Source of the DNA: Alkalimonas collagenimarina
Lineage (GTDB): Bacteria > Pseudomonadota > Gammaproteobacteria > Enterobacterales > Alteromonadaceae
Direction: 5' to 3'
Assembly: GCF_030717845.1 (NCBI RefSeq)
Contig: NZ_JAUZVZ010000016.1
Coordinates: 17,645-81,644 of the forward strand
DNA: 64,000 bases
A program made the position numbers and the translations under genes. Position 1 is the first letter of the stretch. Every line of letters begins with the position of its first letter. Under the pieces are notes generated by a model. The model saw only the letters and a list, made by a program, of their open reading frames with translations, ran no database searches and was not told where the DNA came from. This document shows, one piece after another, positions 35,679-45,472 of this stretch.

Positions 35679-36933
35679 GTTAGCCCTGCTGAGGCAAGCA
35701 GGTCTCTCGTGGCAATTAGCGCGACGTTATCGGGCGACACGCCATAGTAATGCCTTTATCCGCTTTATTTCTGCCTCATCAACCATCGGCATTGCGCTGG
35801 GCGTGGCGGTATTGATTTTGGCACTGTCGGTGATGAATGGCTTTGAGCAGGCACTCAAAGATCGCTTACTGGCGGTGATCCCGCATGTTGAGCTGCAAGC
35901 GGTTGATGCTCAGATCATGGATTGGCCTGCTAAACTGCAGCATTTGAGCCAACATCCTGAGGTAACGGCGTCCGCTCCCTTTATCAAGAGCAATGGCATT
36001 TTACGGCAAGGCCAGCAAGTGAAAGGCGCTATGATCAGAGGCATTGAATTGGATGCCGAACGGCAGATCACCAATTTTGAGCAGTACCTAACCGAGGGCG
36101 ATATTGCTTCGTTGGATGGCCGCTCGATTGTGTTGGGTCAAGGGGTCGCAGATGCACTGAGTGTTCGTGCTGGTGACCAGCTGCAGTTGATGTTGCCACA
36201 GTTTCGCCCTGATGGTCGATTGGCCAGCAGTCAAACGGTGGTGTTAACCGTAACGGCCATTATTCAGGTCGGTGGCCAGCTTGATTATCAGCAAGTATGG
36301 GTCGATAGCTCGGCGTTGGCGGGCTGGCTAAAGATGCCAACCGATAGTGTGCATGGCTTCGCTTTTCAGTTGGAGGATTTATTCGCTGCGCCGCGGATAG
36401 CCCGTGAACTGGGTATGTTGTCGGATGACTATGTCTATCTTCAGGATTGGATGCGGACCCAAGGTCATTTGTATCAGGACATTCAGATGGTTCGCACCAT
36501 CGTGTATCTGGTGTTGGCACTGGTGATTGGTGTGGCCTGTTTTAATATTGTGGCGACCCTGGTGATGGCGGTGCGGGAGAAAGAATCTGACATTGCTATT
36601 TTACTAACCATGGGATTAGCTCCGGCCGCTGTGATCCGAACCTTTATGTGGCTGGGGTGGTTGAATGGCCTGATAGGTACTTTGAGCGGAGCGGTCATAG
36701 GCTGGTTGCTTAGCCGCTACATTGAGCCTATTTTTGTTTGGAGCACAGAGTTGACCGGTACCTCACTGCTCGATCCCAATATTTATTTTATTGATTTTGT
36801 TCCCTCTTTGTTTCTCTGGACCGATTTAGTCTGGACGGTGCTTATTGCCTTGGTTCTTAGCCTGGTGGCAACCATATATCCGGCCTGGCGGGCCAGTAAA
36901 ACGTTACCTGCTGCTGTGCTGGGGCAGAAGTAA
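35671..36933 (+). CDS. lolE: Lipoprotein-releasing ABC transporter permease LolE
   Basis: Second permease of LolCDE, 420 residues, with the same plan as LolC: an N-terminal membrane segment near 30-55, a periplasmic domain, and three C-terminal FtsX-type helices (about 270-295, 320-345, 380-405). [22 protein letters not shown] near 52 and [17 protein letters not shown] near 300 are conserved family stretches. It overlaps lolD by 8 bases and converges with the DUF2062 gene. Confidence 0.94.
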   Translation: MAKLALLRQAGLSWQLARRYRATRHSNAFIRFISASSTIGIALGVAVLILALSVMNGFEQALKDRLLAVIPHVELQAVDAQIMDWPAKLQHLSQHPEVTASAPFIKSNGILRQGQQVKGAMIRGIELDAERQITNFEQYLTEGDIASLDGRSIVLGQGVADALSVRAGDQLQLMLPQFRPDGRLASSQTVVLTVTAIIQVGGQLDYQQVWVDSSALAGWLKMPTDSVHGFAFQLEDLFAAPRIARELGMLSDDYVYLQDWMRTQGHLYQDIQMVRTIVYLVLALVIGVACFNIVATLVMAVREKESDIAILLTMGLAPAAVIRTFMWLGWLNGLIGTLSGAVIGWLLSRYIEPIFVWSTELTGTSLLDPNIYFIDFVPSLFLWTDLVWTVLIALVLSLVATIYPAWRASKTLPAAVLGQK

Positions 36934-36941
36934 GAAAAAGC

Positions 36942-37463
36942 CTAACGCCACTTAATGCCGTTACGGCGATCGCGTTGAGCACGGCGGATAGACAGCACCC
37001 AGAGCCAGTCAATCACAAAGTAGCCCACAATGCTGGCCGTTAACCCCATTAAAACACAGCCCAATAAAAATGGTTTGCCGATGGTTGCCATGCTACTGAT
37101 TAACCATTCAATGCTGGCTTCAAACGCAAAAGGCTCGATAGGGGATGACAACACCACCGCCCCAACCAGATAGCTGAGATAGAACATCACTGGCATGGTA
37201 AAGGGGTTGGAGAGCCAGACGGTACCAACTGCCAGCGGTAAATTCACCCGAAATAAGATGGCCGCTGCCGCCGATGCAACCATTTGAAATGGCATTGGCA
37301 TCCAGGCCCAAAATAAGCCAATAGCAATGCCCCCGCGTGCCGAGCGCCGGTTTAAATGCCAGAGGTTGGCATCGTGCAGTAAGTTACCGAACAGCTGCAG
37401 CAGCTTACTTTGTCGAATTACCTCTGGATTTGGTAAGAACTTTCGAATAGTCTTCTTTGGCAT
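36942..37463 (-). CDS. DUF2062 membrane protein
   Basis: 173 residues. The family stretch RGGIAIGLFWAWMPMPFQM near 42-60 and LPLAVGTVWLSNPFTMPVM near 75-93 define DUF2062, small membrane proteins of unknown role, sometimes found near sugar or lipid genes. Three membrane segments are visible (about 48-70, 75-105, 130-158). It is divergent from comEC with only 25 bases between the starts, so the two promoters must overlap. Confidence 0.88.
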   Translation of the reverse strand: MPKKTIRKFLPNPEVIRQSKLLQLFGNLLHDANLWHLNRRSARGGIAIGLFWAWMPMPFQMVASAAAAILFRVNLPLAVGTVWLSNPFTMPVMFYLSYLVGAVVLSSPIEPFAFEASIEWLISSMATIGKPFLLGCVLMGLTASIVGYFVIDWLWVLSIRRAQRDRRNGIKWR

Positions 37464-37488
37464 TACAACTCATTTACTCAAAGTAAAC

Positions 37489-39762
37489 ATGACTTCACTG
37501 GGGTTAGGTGTACTCTTTGGCTGCATATTGTCGCTATTTTTACCAATGGTGCCACCTTTTTTTGTTTTTTTCCTACTGTTACTTAGTCTAGCATTATTAC
37601 TGTGGCGCCGCTGCTGGTTTTACTGCGGCCTTTGTTTGTACTTGCTCAGTTGGCATGGAACCCTGCTTATGCATCAGCAGGCAGGTGCAGCTTTACTGCA
37701 AGACGTTCAGCAGCAGGTTGAAGGGCAGATCATTGGAATACCCCGGCAACACGGACCGTTGAGTCAGTTTGATTTCTTAGTCACATCAGGCTCTGCCAAA
37801 GGCTATCGATTACGATTGAGTTGGTTTCAAGCCTCAGACATACTGCAGCAAGGTCAGCACTGGCAATTGAGCGTGCGCTTAAAGCCGGTACATGATATCT
37901 CAAACCCGGGAGGCTATTCTGCCGAGCGTGCGGCTTTGATTCATGGTCAACTGGCACGAGGTTATGTTAGCGATCCGGCACAGGCTCAGTTGTTGCATCA
38001 AACCATGGGGCAACGCCACCGTTGGTATCAGCGATTGCAGCAGGCGACTACCGATTTGCCTTCATCGCCCTTGTTGTTAGCATTAACGATGGGAGAGCGT
38101 GATTTTAGTCCTGAGTTATGGCAAGGATTGCGTCATACTTCGTTGGGGCATCTGGTCGCTATTTCCGGGCTGCATATTGGCCTGATTTATGGGTGGGTTT
38201 TGTGGTTGGTCATACCGATCCGTTGGACTGGCTGGTTACCCGCTACACAACTACGAGTGCGAACGATGCTGGCGCTCAGTGCTGCACTGGGGTATGCCGC
38301 CCTGGCTGGTTTTGCCATTCCTACAGTAAGAGCTTTGATTGCTTTGGTCTTGGTGGCCGGTGTCAGCTGGTTTTATCACCGGCTGAGTTATCATCGTTTC
38401 TGGTTGCTGTTGGTGGCATTGCTGTTGCTGGTGCAGCCGATGTGGGCTCTCAGTGCAAGCTTTTGGTTATCAGTCAGTGCAGTGGCTTTGATCTTATTTT
38501 ATTTGTGGCGCTTTCCTATGCCAGATCATGGCTGGTTGGCTCGTCTCAAACATCTGTTTGGTTTTCATCTGTGGTTGTCCATCGGTTTAATTCCTATATC
38601 GCTGTTATTCTTTGATGGCATCTCACTGATATCGCTGCTGTCGAATCTGATCTTTGTGCCCTGGTGTTCACTGGTTGCTATCCCTGCACTATTGCTGACA
38701 TGCTTGCTTGAATGGCTGCATGCTGATTGGGCTGCCTGGCTGTGGCCTTGGGTTGATCTGCTGTTTCGTCCGTTGGTGCTGTGGCTGGATCAGGCTGCAC
38801 AGCGGCCGGTATTGTGGTGGTCGGCAAAAGGAGTACCTTGGTTTATGGCGGTGCTGAGCATGCTGGCGCTGGTTATGCTCTGTTTATTTCGGCATCGTCT
38901 GGCGGTCATACTGGCGTTACTCTGTTTGCTGCCTTTGGCTCAACATTGGTCTCAGGATGCGGGCTGGCGATTGCACGTGATTGATGTCGGGCAGGGGTTA
39001 TCTGTGTTGTTGCAGTACCAACAGCATGGTGTATTGTACGATGCCGGGCCACGACAGGGCGATTTTAGCGCCACTCGTCGCTATGTTTTACCTTATTTGC
39101 AGCAGGTAGGCATTCAGCAATTGCACTATTTAGTGTTGAGTCATGATGACAGTGATCATACCGGGACCTGGCCCGATATCCGACAAGCCTTCCCTGAGGT
39201 AACTCTGGTGACGGATATACCTACTGCAGCGGCGTCGCTGCCTTGTCAGCAATTGCCGATGACATTTTTTGATGCCCGGCTGGTGGTATTGCACGATGGC
39301 ACTGAACATGGGCCACGTAATGATGGCTCTTGCGTGGTCTGGATAGAGCTGCATGGCTGGAACATTTTGTTACCCGGTGATATTCACCGGCAGCAGGAAC
39401 AACAGCTGTTGCAACGTTACCCTGATCTAACCGCCGATCTATTGGTGCTGCCACACCATGGCAGCAATACGTCCAGCAGTTTAGCTTTTTTACAGCAGTT
39501 GCAGGTTCGTGTTGCTTTGAATAGTGCAGGGCGACATCGCGGTTTCCAACATCCTTCTGCGCAGGTACAGGATCGATTGGATGTATTGCAGATCCCGCTA
39601 TGGAACACGGCTGATCATGGCGCAATACAGATAGCCTTAAGCCCTGATTTTGTGCAAATATATAGCAATCGAGCGTCTCGATTGCCGTTTTGGTTGGATT
39701 CGGTGCAAGCAAAGCTGTCACAATCGGAGCAACGCGTTAGAATAGAGTCAAATGAACCATAG
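37489..39762 (+). CDS. comEC: ComEC/Rec2-family DNA-uptake channel
   Basis: Polytopic inner-membrane protein thought to carry single-stranded DNA into the cytoplasm during natural transformation. About 757 residues: N-terminal hydrophobic segments and an OB-like domain, the central Competence domain (HTSLGHLVAISGLHIGLIYG near 215-235), and a C-terminal MBL-like domain with VIDVGQGLSVLL near 497 and SHDDSDHTG near 545. I start at ATG 37489; upstream frame lies over the DUF2062 gene. Its end overlaps msbA by 11 bases. comEC before msbA-lpxK is a standard gammaproteobacterial order. Confidence 0.92.
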   Translation: MTSLGLGVLFGCILSLFLPMVPPFFVFFLLLLSLALLLWRRCWFYCGLCLYLLSWHGTLLMHQQAGAALLQDVQQQVEGQIIGIPRQHGPLSQFDFLVTSGSAKGYRLRLSWFQASDILQQGQHWQLSVRLKPVHDISNPGGYSAERAALIHGQLARGYVSDPAQAQLLHQTMGQRHRWYQRLQQATTDLPSSPLLLALTMGERDFSPELWQGLRHTSLGHLVAISGLHIGLIYGWVLWLVIPIRWTGWLPATQLRVRTMLALSAALGYAALAGFAIPTVRALIALVLVAGVSWFYHRLSYHRFWLLLVALLLLVQPMWALSASFWLSVSAVALILFYLWRFPMPDHGWLARLKHLFGFHLWLSIGLIPISLLFFDGISLISLLSNLIFVPWCSLVAIPALLLTCLLEWLHADWAAWLWPWVDLLFRPLVLWLDQAAQRPVLWWSAKGVPWFMAVLSMLALVMLCLFRHRLAVILALLCLLPLAQHWSQDAGWRLHVIDVGQGLSVLLQYQQHGVLYDAGPRQGDFSATRRYVLPYLQQVGIQQLHYLVLSHDDSDHTGTWPDIRQAFPEVTLVTDIPTAAASLPCQQLPMTFFDARLVVLHDGTEHGPRNDGSCVVWIELHGWNILLPGDIHRQQEQQLLQRYPDLTADLLVLPHHGSNTSSSLAFLQQLQVRVALNSAGRHRGFQHPSAQVQDRLDVLQIPLWNTADHGAIQIALSPDFVQIYSNRASRLPFWLDSVQAKLSQSEQRVRIESNEP

Positions 39763-41527
39763 GATGATCAATTTGCAGATTAGTGATGTCTCGAACACGA
39801 CAAGCCGGCGATTATTTAGCTATCTGAAGCCCTACAAGATTGGTTTTGTCTGCGCTATGCTTGGCATGGTGGGCTATGCTCTGGTGGATGTAGGCTTTAT
39901 TTCCATGCTGCAACCCTTTATTGATGAGGGCATCGAAGGAAAGGATACTGAGTTTCTAAAGTATGCCCCTCTGTTTATCATCGTGATGTTTTTGTTTCGT
40001 GGCGCTTCGCATTTTATTGCTACCTATTGCCTGAGCTGGGTTGGCGCCAATATTGTCAAAGATTTGCGTCAGGAGCTATTTGAGCACCTGATGCGTTTAC
40101 CCGTGTCATTTCATGATCAAAACTCAACCGGTGACTTGATTTCGAAAGTCACCTATTCGACCGAGCAGTTAAAACAAGCCACTTCAAAAGCACTGATTGT
40201 GTTAATCCGCGAAGGGGCTTTTGTCATTGGTTTGCTGGCACTGATGTTTTGGAATAGCTGGCAGTTGTCGCTGATTTTTCTGGTGATTGCACCATTAATC
40301 GCGGTCATTGTTGGCTTTGTTTCGAAGCGCTTTCGTAAAATAAGCAATAATATTCAGACCGCCATGGGTTTAGTGACCACCTGCTCCGAGCAAATGCTGA
40401 ACGGTCATAAAGTGATTTTGTCGTTTGGCGGCCAAAAGGTTGAAAAAAGTCGCTTTGCTGAAGTAAACAATATGACGCGGCAACAAGATGTCAAGCTGGA
40501 GTCGGCCAAAGCGATGAGCACGGGCGTGGTGCAATTGATCGCTTCCTTTGCACTGGCGTTCGTGATCTATATGGCCAGTCAGCCTGCGATGCTGGATAGC
40601 CTTACCGCAGGTACCTTTACCTTAATTGCCTCATCCATGGTGATGCTGCTGCGGCCATTAAAGCAGCTCACTACGGTCAATGGTGACTTTCAACGTGGTA
40701 TGGCAGCGGCCAAGAGTATCTTTGAAATCCTTGATCAATTACCGGAGCAAGATACCGGTACTCGTGAACTGAAACGAATCAGTGGTCATATACGCTTCGA
40801 TCATGTCGACTTTAGTTACCCGGGCCATGAAGATAAACAGGTCTTGCAGGACATTAGCTTTGAAGTGTTACCCGGACAAACGGTGGCTTTAGTAGGGCGC
40901 TCCGGCAGTGGTAAAACGACCATATCCAGTTTACTGCCGCGCTTTTATGAGATTGAGAAAGGCCGTATTTTGCTGGATGACTCGTCCATCAAAAATTTTA
41001 CTTTGGCTTCTTTACGTCAGCAAATGGCGATTGTTTCGCAGCATGTCACTTTGTTTAACGATACTATCGCCAACAACATTATGTATGGTTTGGATGAGCC
41101 TGTGAGTGATGCACACTTGCTTGATGTGGCTGAAAAAGCCCACGTGATGGAATTTGCCCGTCAGATGCAAGATGGCCTGAATACTATAATTGGCGAAAAT
41201 GGTGTGTCGTTAAGTGGCGGCCAGCGTCAGCGCATCGCCATCGCTCGTGCTTTATTGCGGCAGGCGCCTATTCTTATTTTGGATGAAGCCACCTCAGCAC
41301 TGGATACCGAGTCTGAGCGAAAAATTCAGGGTGCTTTGGATGAGCTGTTAAAAGGTCGTACTAACATTGTGATTGCACACCGCTTATCGACCATTGAAAA
41401 TGCTGATCAGATTCTGGTGATGGATCAAGGTCGCATCATTGAGCGCGGCGATCATGCCAGCCTGTTAGCACAAGATGGCGCTTATGCGCAGCTGTACAAG
41501 ATGCAGTTTGGTCAAAAACCAGTATGA
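39752..41527 (+). CDS. msbA: Lipid A export ABC transporter MsbA
   Basis: Flips lipid A-core across the inner membrane. 591 residues with a six-helix membrane domain (about 25-320) and a nucleotide-binding domain: Walker A GRSGSGKTT near 383, signature SLSGGQRQRIAIARALL near 486, Walker B ILILDEATSALD near 506, and the H-loop IAHRLST near 540. The ATG at 39752 overlaps comEC; ATG 39764 four codons later is an alternative. Its stop overlaps lpxK by 4 bases. Confidence 0.95.
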   Translation: MNHRMINLQISDVSNTTSRRLFSYLKPYKIGFVCAMLGMVGYALVDVGFISMLQPFIDEGIEGKDTEFLKYAPLFIIVMFLFRGASHFIATYCLSWVGANIVKDLRQELFEHLMRLPVSFHDQNSTGDLISKVTYSTEQLKQATSKALIVLIREGAFVIGLLALMFWNSWQLSLIFLVIAPLIAVIVGFVSKRFRKISNNIQTAMGLVTTCSEQMLNGHKVILSFGGQKVEKSRFAEVNNMTRQQDVKLESAKAMSTGVVQLIASFALAFVIYMASQPAMLDSLTAGTFTLIASSMVMLLRPLKQLTTVNGDFQRGMAAAKSIFEILDQLPEQDTGTRELKRISGHIRFDHVDFSYPGHEDKQVLQDISFEVLPGQTVALVGRSGSGKTTISSLLPRFYEIEKGRILLDDSSIKNFTLASLRQQMAIVSQHVTLFNDTIANNIMYGLDEPVSDAHLLDVAEKAHVMEFARQMQDGLNTIIGENGVSLSGGQRQRIAIARALLRQAPILILDEATSALDTESERKIQGALDELLKGRTNIVIAHRLSTIENADQILVMDQGRIIERGDHASLLAQDGAYAQLYKMQFGQKPV

Positions 41528-42486
41528 ATGCCATTGAACGGGGCTGGTATCATTCTGCGTGGTGGTGTTGGTTACTCTGGCCATTAAGTGGCCTGTTTTG
41601 GCTGATCACGGCTGTACGACGTTTTGCTTATCGTCGGGGCTGGCTGAAGAGTATCGCCTTGCCGGTACCCGTGGTGGTGGTGGGAAATATTAGTGTTGGC
41701 GGTACCGGTAAAACGCCCTTTACCCTGTGGCTGTGTCGCTGGTTGCAGCAGCAGGGACATCGGCCTGGAATTATCAGTCGGGGGTATGGAGCGCGCATTA
41801 CTCAGCCGACATTGGTGGACCCTTCGGACTCAGCTGCTGCGGTGGGGGATGAACCCTTATTGTTGGCTCAGCGCTCAGGTTGCCCTGTGGTGGTTTGCCC
41901 GGACCGGGTAGCCGCAGGTCAGTATTTGTTGAGCCAACATGACTGCACCATCATTATTAGCGATGATGGCTTGCAGCATTATCGCTTACAAAGAAGCTTA
42001 GAGATTGTATTGATCGATGGATTCCGGGGTTTAGGCAATGGACTCTTGTTACCAGCAGGCCCATTGCGGGAACCGGTATCACGTTTAAAGCAGGCCGATC
42101 TCGTGATTGCCAACAGCAAAGCACATTCGCAGGCGCATGGTTGCATGCAACTCAAGATTGTAAGTGCAACTGGTTTGCTGGAGCAAGACATACTGCCAGT
42201 GGGGCCGGTACATCTGTTGGCTGCTATAGGCAACCCGGAGCGCTTTGCTCATACGGCAGAGGAGGCGGGTTTTTCTATTGTACAGCGGTTTTTTTACGGC
42301 GATCATCATGCGTATACCGAACAAGAATTAAGCCTGCTACCCACGCCGTTATTGATGACGGAAAAAGATGCAGTTAAATGCCGTGCTTTCGCCCGCCCGG
42401 GCTGGTATCAGCTGGCGGTAGAAGCATGTCCGGATACTGAGATAGAACAACAACTAGCCACTTTGATGGCCGATTTGCGGAGTTGA
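41524..42486 (+). CDS. lpxK: Tetraacyldisaccharide 4'-kinase
   Basis: Phosphorylates the lipid A precursor disaccharide at the 4' position at the inner membrane. 320 residues with a hydrophobic N-terminal helix (about 12-35), the P-loop-like GNISVGGTGKTPF near 54-66, and the acidic pair in IIISDDGLQHYRL near 140-152. Length is normal. Translationally coupled to msbA by ATGA overlap and followed one base later by the Trm112-like gene. Confidence 0.95.
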   Translation: MNAIERGWYHSAWWCWLLWPLSGLFWLITAVRRFAYRRGWLKSIALPVPVVVVGNISVGGTGKTPFTLWLCRWLQQQGHRPGIISRGYGARITQPTLVDPSDSAAAVGDEPLLLAQRSGCPVVVCPDRVAAGQYLLSQHDCTIIISDDGLQHYRLQRSLEIVLIDGFRGLGNGLLLPAGPLREPVSRLKQADLVIANSKAHSQAHGCMQLKIVSATGLLEQDILPVGPVHLLAAIGNPERFAHTAEEAGFSIVQRFFYGDHHAYTEQELSLLPTPLLMTEKDAVKCRAFARPGWYQLAVEACPDTEIEQQLATLMADLRS

Positions 42487-42487
42487 T

Positions 42488-42691
42488 ATGAGTATACCCG
42501 TTGCTTTACTCGATATACTGGCCTGCCCTTTGTGCAAAGGCAAGTTGAAATACAATGCCAAACAGCAGGAGCTGATTTGTACCTTCGATAAATTGGCGTT
42601 TCCGGTACGTGAGCGCCTGCCCGTCATGATTGCGGATGAAGCCCGTGAATTAGAGCAAGAGGAGTTGGAGCGATGGACTTCATCGTCATAA
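42488..42691 (+). CDS. ycaR: Trm112/YcaR-family small protein
   Basis: 67 residues. [14 protein letters not shown] near 7-20 carries the single CxxC typical of bacterial YcaR; the rest ([18 protein letters not shown]) is conserved. Trm112 relatives activate methyltransferases in eukaryotes, and the bacterial role is not settled. It sits between lpxK and kdsB as in E. coli and overlaps the kdsB start by 19 bases. Confidence 0.92.
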   Translation: MSIPVALLDILACPLCKGKLKYNAKQQELICTFDKLAFPVRERLPVMIADEARELEQEELERWTSSS

Positions 42692-43422
42692 TACCGGCTC
42701 GCTTTGCCAGTAGCCGCTTACCAGGCAAGCCATTGCTTGATATTGGTGGTTACAGCATGATTAAACGTGTGCATCAGCAGGCGTTAGCCAGTGGTGCCAG
42801 CCGAGTTGTGGTGGCAACCGATGATGAGCGTGTGGCCGGTGAAGTCAGGCGGTTTGGTGGTGAGTTGTGCATGACGCGAGTCGATCATAGTTCCGGTACG
42901 GAGCGCCTGGCCGAGGTTGTTGAACAAATGCAGTTACCCGATGAAGCCATTGTGGTGAACGTGCAAGGTGATGAACCCTTTATCCCTCCGGCGATTATTG
43001 GGCAAGTAGCTGAGAACCTGGCCCGGCAACGTAAAGCTGAAATGGCGACGCTGGCAGTGCCGATGCAGCATGCAGATGAGATCGGCAATCCCAATTCGGT
43101 CAAAGTGGTGATGGATAAACAAGGTTACGCTTTGTATTTTAGTCGCTCGGTGATCCCCTATGATCGTGACCAGCAGTTTCAACAGGAGTTGTCGCAGCAT
43201 TACCATCGTCATATTGGTATTTATGCGTATCGTGCTGGTTTTATTCGCCGCTATGTTCGCTGGCCGGTATCAACGCTTGAACGTATTGAGTCGCTGGAGC
43301 AATTACGTGTGTTGTGGCAGGGCGAAGCGATCCATGTGGGTATCGCAAGTGAAGAGCCACCTGTCGGCGTGGATACACCAGACGATTTAGCTGCCGCGCG
43401 TTTGTTGTGTCAGCAGCGGTAG
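42673..43422 (+). CDS. kdsB: 3-deoxy-manno-octulosonate cytidylyltransferase
   Basis: Activates Kdo as CMP-Kdo for the LPS inner core. 249 residues with [18 protein letters not shown] at 6-23, the signature VVATDDERV near 45, [12 protein letters not shown] near 96, and the family's [15 protein letters not shown] near 200. Normal length. It is the last member of the msbA-lpxK-ycaR-kdsB set and overlaps the next gene at the TAG/GTG. Confidence 0.96.
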   Translation: MDFIVIIPARFASSRLPGKPLLDIGGYSMIKRVHQQALASGASRVVVATDDERVAGEVRRFGGELCMTRVDHSSGTERLAEVVEQMQLPDEAIVVNVQGDEPFIPPAIIGQVAENLARQRKAEMATLAVPMQHADEIGNPNSVKVVMDKQGYALYFSRSVIPYDRDQQFQQELSQHYHRHIGIYAYRAGFIRRYVRWPVSTLERIESLEQLRVLWQGEAIHVGIASEEPPVGVDTPDDLAAARLLCQQR

Positions 43423-44147
43423 TGAGTGCCACTGTGAAGTCAGCGTTGCAGGTCATTGCTCAAACTGAGCAGTGGGTTGCTTTGTACAAACCGGCTGGAG
43501 TTAGCTTTCACTCCGAGTCGGGCCCCGGCATGGTGGTGCAGGCAGAGCAGCAGCTGGGCCTCAAGTTGTATCCGGTGCACCGGCTGGATAAAGTCACCTC
43601 GGGTCTGTTGCTGCTGGCAACATCCTCTGTGGCTGCTGCTGAATTATCTGCACTTTTTGCGTCGCACCAGATAGAAAAATACTACCTGGCATTAAGCGCT
43701 AATAAGCCCAAGAGCAAACAAGGCTGGGTTAAAGGCGATATGGTGCCAGCCAGGCGAGGTGCCTGGAAATTGCAGCATTCCCAACAGCAACCAGCGGTCA
43801 GCTATTTTATCAGCCAGGGCTTTGTTGAACTGCCTTTGCGGGCGTTTTTAATTAAGCCGTGGACGGGAAAAACGCACCAAATCCGAGTGGCGCTGAAAAG
43901 TATTGGAGCCGCCATTATCGGCGATGAGTTGTATGGCAGTGCGGCTGCCGATCGGGTGTATCTGCATGCTTATGCACTTTGTTTTGTCTGGCAGGGACAA
44001 CGTATCGAATTGTGTTGTTGGCCAGAGAGTGGGGTGGAGTTTGGCCGCTTGCAATCACAGTTTGATACGGCTTGGTCCTCACCCTGGCAGTTGGACTGGC
44101 CTGAATATCGAAAGCCGCTTGCCTTAACCCCAAATATCAACAGTTAA
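43422..44147 (+). CDS. RluA-family pseudouridine synthase (TIGR01621-like)
   Basis: Converts a uridine in rRNA or tRNA to pseudouridine. About 241 residues; YPVHRLDKVTSGLLLLA near 52 includes the catalytic Asp in HRLD, and WTGKTHQIRVALKSIG near 145 and IIGDELYG near 163 are further family motifs. No S4 domain precedes it. GTG 43422 overlaps the kdsB stop by one base; GTG 43407 and GTG 43434 are alternatives. The RNA target cannot be told from sequence. Confidence 0.88.
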   Translation: MSATVKSALQVIAQTEQWVALYKPAGVSFHSESGPGMVVQAEQQLGLKLYPVHRLDKVTSGLLLLATSSVAAAELSALFASHQIEKYYLALSANKPKSKQGWVKGDMVPARRGAWKLQHSQQQPAVSYFISQGFVELPLRAFLIKPWTGKTHQIRVALKSIGAAIIGDELYGSAAADRVYLHAYALCFVWQGQRIELCCWPESGVEFGRLQSQFDTAWSSPWQLDWPEYRKPLALTPNINS

Positions 44148-44167
44148 TTTGAGAGAAGTACATCACC

Positions 44168-45004
44168 ATGAACACGGATAAAGCGACGGACCCGGTATCG
44201 CCAGAAACAATGACAAATGACGGTATGATCCGTGATGAGCCGCGCTTTGCCGGTATTGCTCGTTTGTATGGTAAGGCCGCGCTGATGAAGTTTCAACGCA
44301 GTCATGTCTGTGTGGTGGGTATTGGCGGTGTGGGGAGCTGGGCCGCCGAAGCATTGGCTCGCTCAGGTATTGGTCGTATCACGCTGATTGATCTGGATGA
44401 TATTTGTGTCAGCAATACCAATCGTCAGTTGCATACTCTGAGCAGTACCATTGGTCAGGATAAGGTAGCCGTGATGGCCGAGCGGCTACAGGCTATCTGG
44501 CCGGAGATAGAGGTGCATCAAGTGAGTGATTTTGTCGATGCTTCGAACCTCGCTGAACTGATTACAACCGATATCGATTATGTGGTCGATGCTATCGATT
44601 CGGTATCCGCAAAAGTGGCTTTGGTGGCGCATTGTAAGCGCAATAAAATCCCACTGGTATGCACCGGTGGAGCGGGAGGCCAGACCGACCCGACGCAAAT
44701 TCAAATTGCAGATTTAACGCAAACCATTAATGACCCCTTGCTGGCAAAGGTACGGAATAAATTACGACGCGATTACAACTACAGCCGCAATCCGAAACGG
44801 CGTTTTGGTATTGATTGTGTGTATTCAACAGAGCAATTGAAGTACCCACAACCGGATGGTAGTGTCTGCCAGCAAAAATTCTCTGAAGGCCCGATGCGGC
44901 TCGATTGCAGTGGTGGTTTTGGTGCGGTTACCGTAGTGACTGCCAGCTTTGGCATGGCGGCGGTGTCACGTGTGCTGAACAAGCTGGCTGCAAAAGCTAA
45001 TTAA
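44168..45004 (+). CDS. tcdA: tRNA threonylcarbamoyladenosine dehydratase
   Basis: E1-like ATP-dependent enzyme that cyclises t6A37 of tRNA to ct6A. 278 residues with FAGIARLYG near 27, nucleotide-binding GIGGVGSWAAEALARSGIG near 50-68, LIDLDDICVSNTNRQ near 73, and the conserved Cys in PLVCTGGAGGQ near 163. It converges with csdE-csdA, and those proteins are known to work with TcdA (CsdL) by passing sulfur or aiding activity. Later in-frame ATGs (44210, 44225) are possible starts. Confidence 0.94.
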   Translation: MNTDKATDPVSPETMTNDGMIRDEPRFAGIARLYGKAALMKFQRSHVCVVGIGGVGSWAAEALARSGIGRITLIDLDDICVSNTNRQLHTLSSTIGQDKVAVMAERLQAIWPEIEVHQVSDFVDASNLAELITTDIDYVVDAIDSVSAKVALVAHCKRNKIPLVCTGGAGGQTDPTQIQIADLTQTINDPLLAKVRNKLRRDYNYSRNPKRRFGIDCVYSTEQLKYPQPDGSVCQQKFSEGPMRLDCSGGFGAVTVVTASFGMAAVSRVLNKLAAKAN

Positions 45005-45019
45005 ACATCAGCGCGATGC

Positions 45020-45472
45020 TCAACTGCTCGCTTGCAACTGTTGTAAGTGTTTGATGACCGAACTTAACCCCTTACTTCGCGACTGACTAAGGTGCTGAGT
45101 CAGGTGCAACTCCTTCAGACACAACTCCAGCTGGCATGCTTTAAAGGTTTTGTTATCCATACCATTGATTTGACAAAGCAGGACGGCAAGCAATGCTTTC
45201 ACAATACGGGCATCGGATTCGAAGACAAAGTAATGCTTATCTTCCACCGAATCAAAGTAGTGCAGCAACCAGGCCCTGCTTTCACATCCTTCAATCAAAG
45301 CACTGGACGGTCGGCGCTCTTCTGGCAGGGTAGGTAACTGTCTCGCAAGCCCCATCAGTGCGCGATAACGCTCCTGCCAATGCCCTGGGTTGGCCAGTTC
45401 TGGCAATAAATCCTGACGGATGTGCTCAAGAGCTTGAGCAGTTTCAGCAATACAATCATTCATGAAGGACAT
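45020..45472 (-). CDS. csdE: SufE/CsdE-family sulfur acceptor
   Basis: 150 residues. The family's acceptor Cys lies in ALIEGCESRAWLLH near 58-71, and INGMDNKTFKAC near 103 is typical. It takes sulfur from the cysteine desulfurase CsdA. The start overlaps the csdA stop by up to 13 bases (ATG 45472; ATG 45463 gives a 4-base ATGA overlap and is an equally good start). Confidence 0.88.
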   Translation of the reverse strand: MSFMNDCIAETAQALEHIRQDLLPELANPGHWQERYRALMGLARQLPTLPEERRPSSALIEGCESRAWLLHYFDSVEDKHYFVFESDARIVKALLAVLLCQINGMDNKTFKACQLELCLKELHLTQHLSQSRSKGLSSVIKHLQQLQASS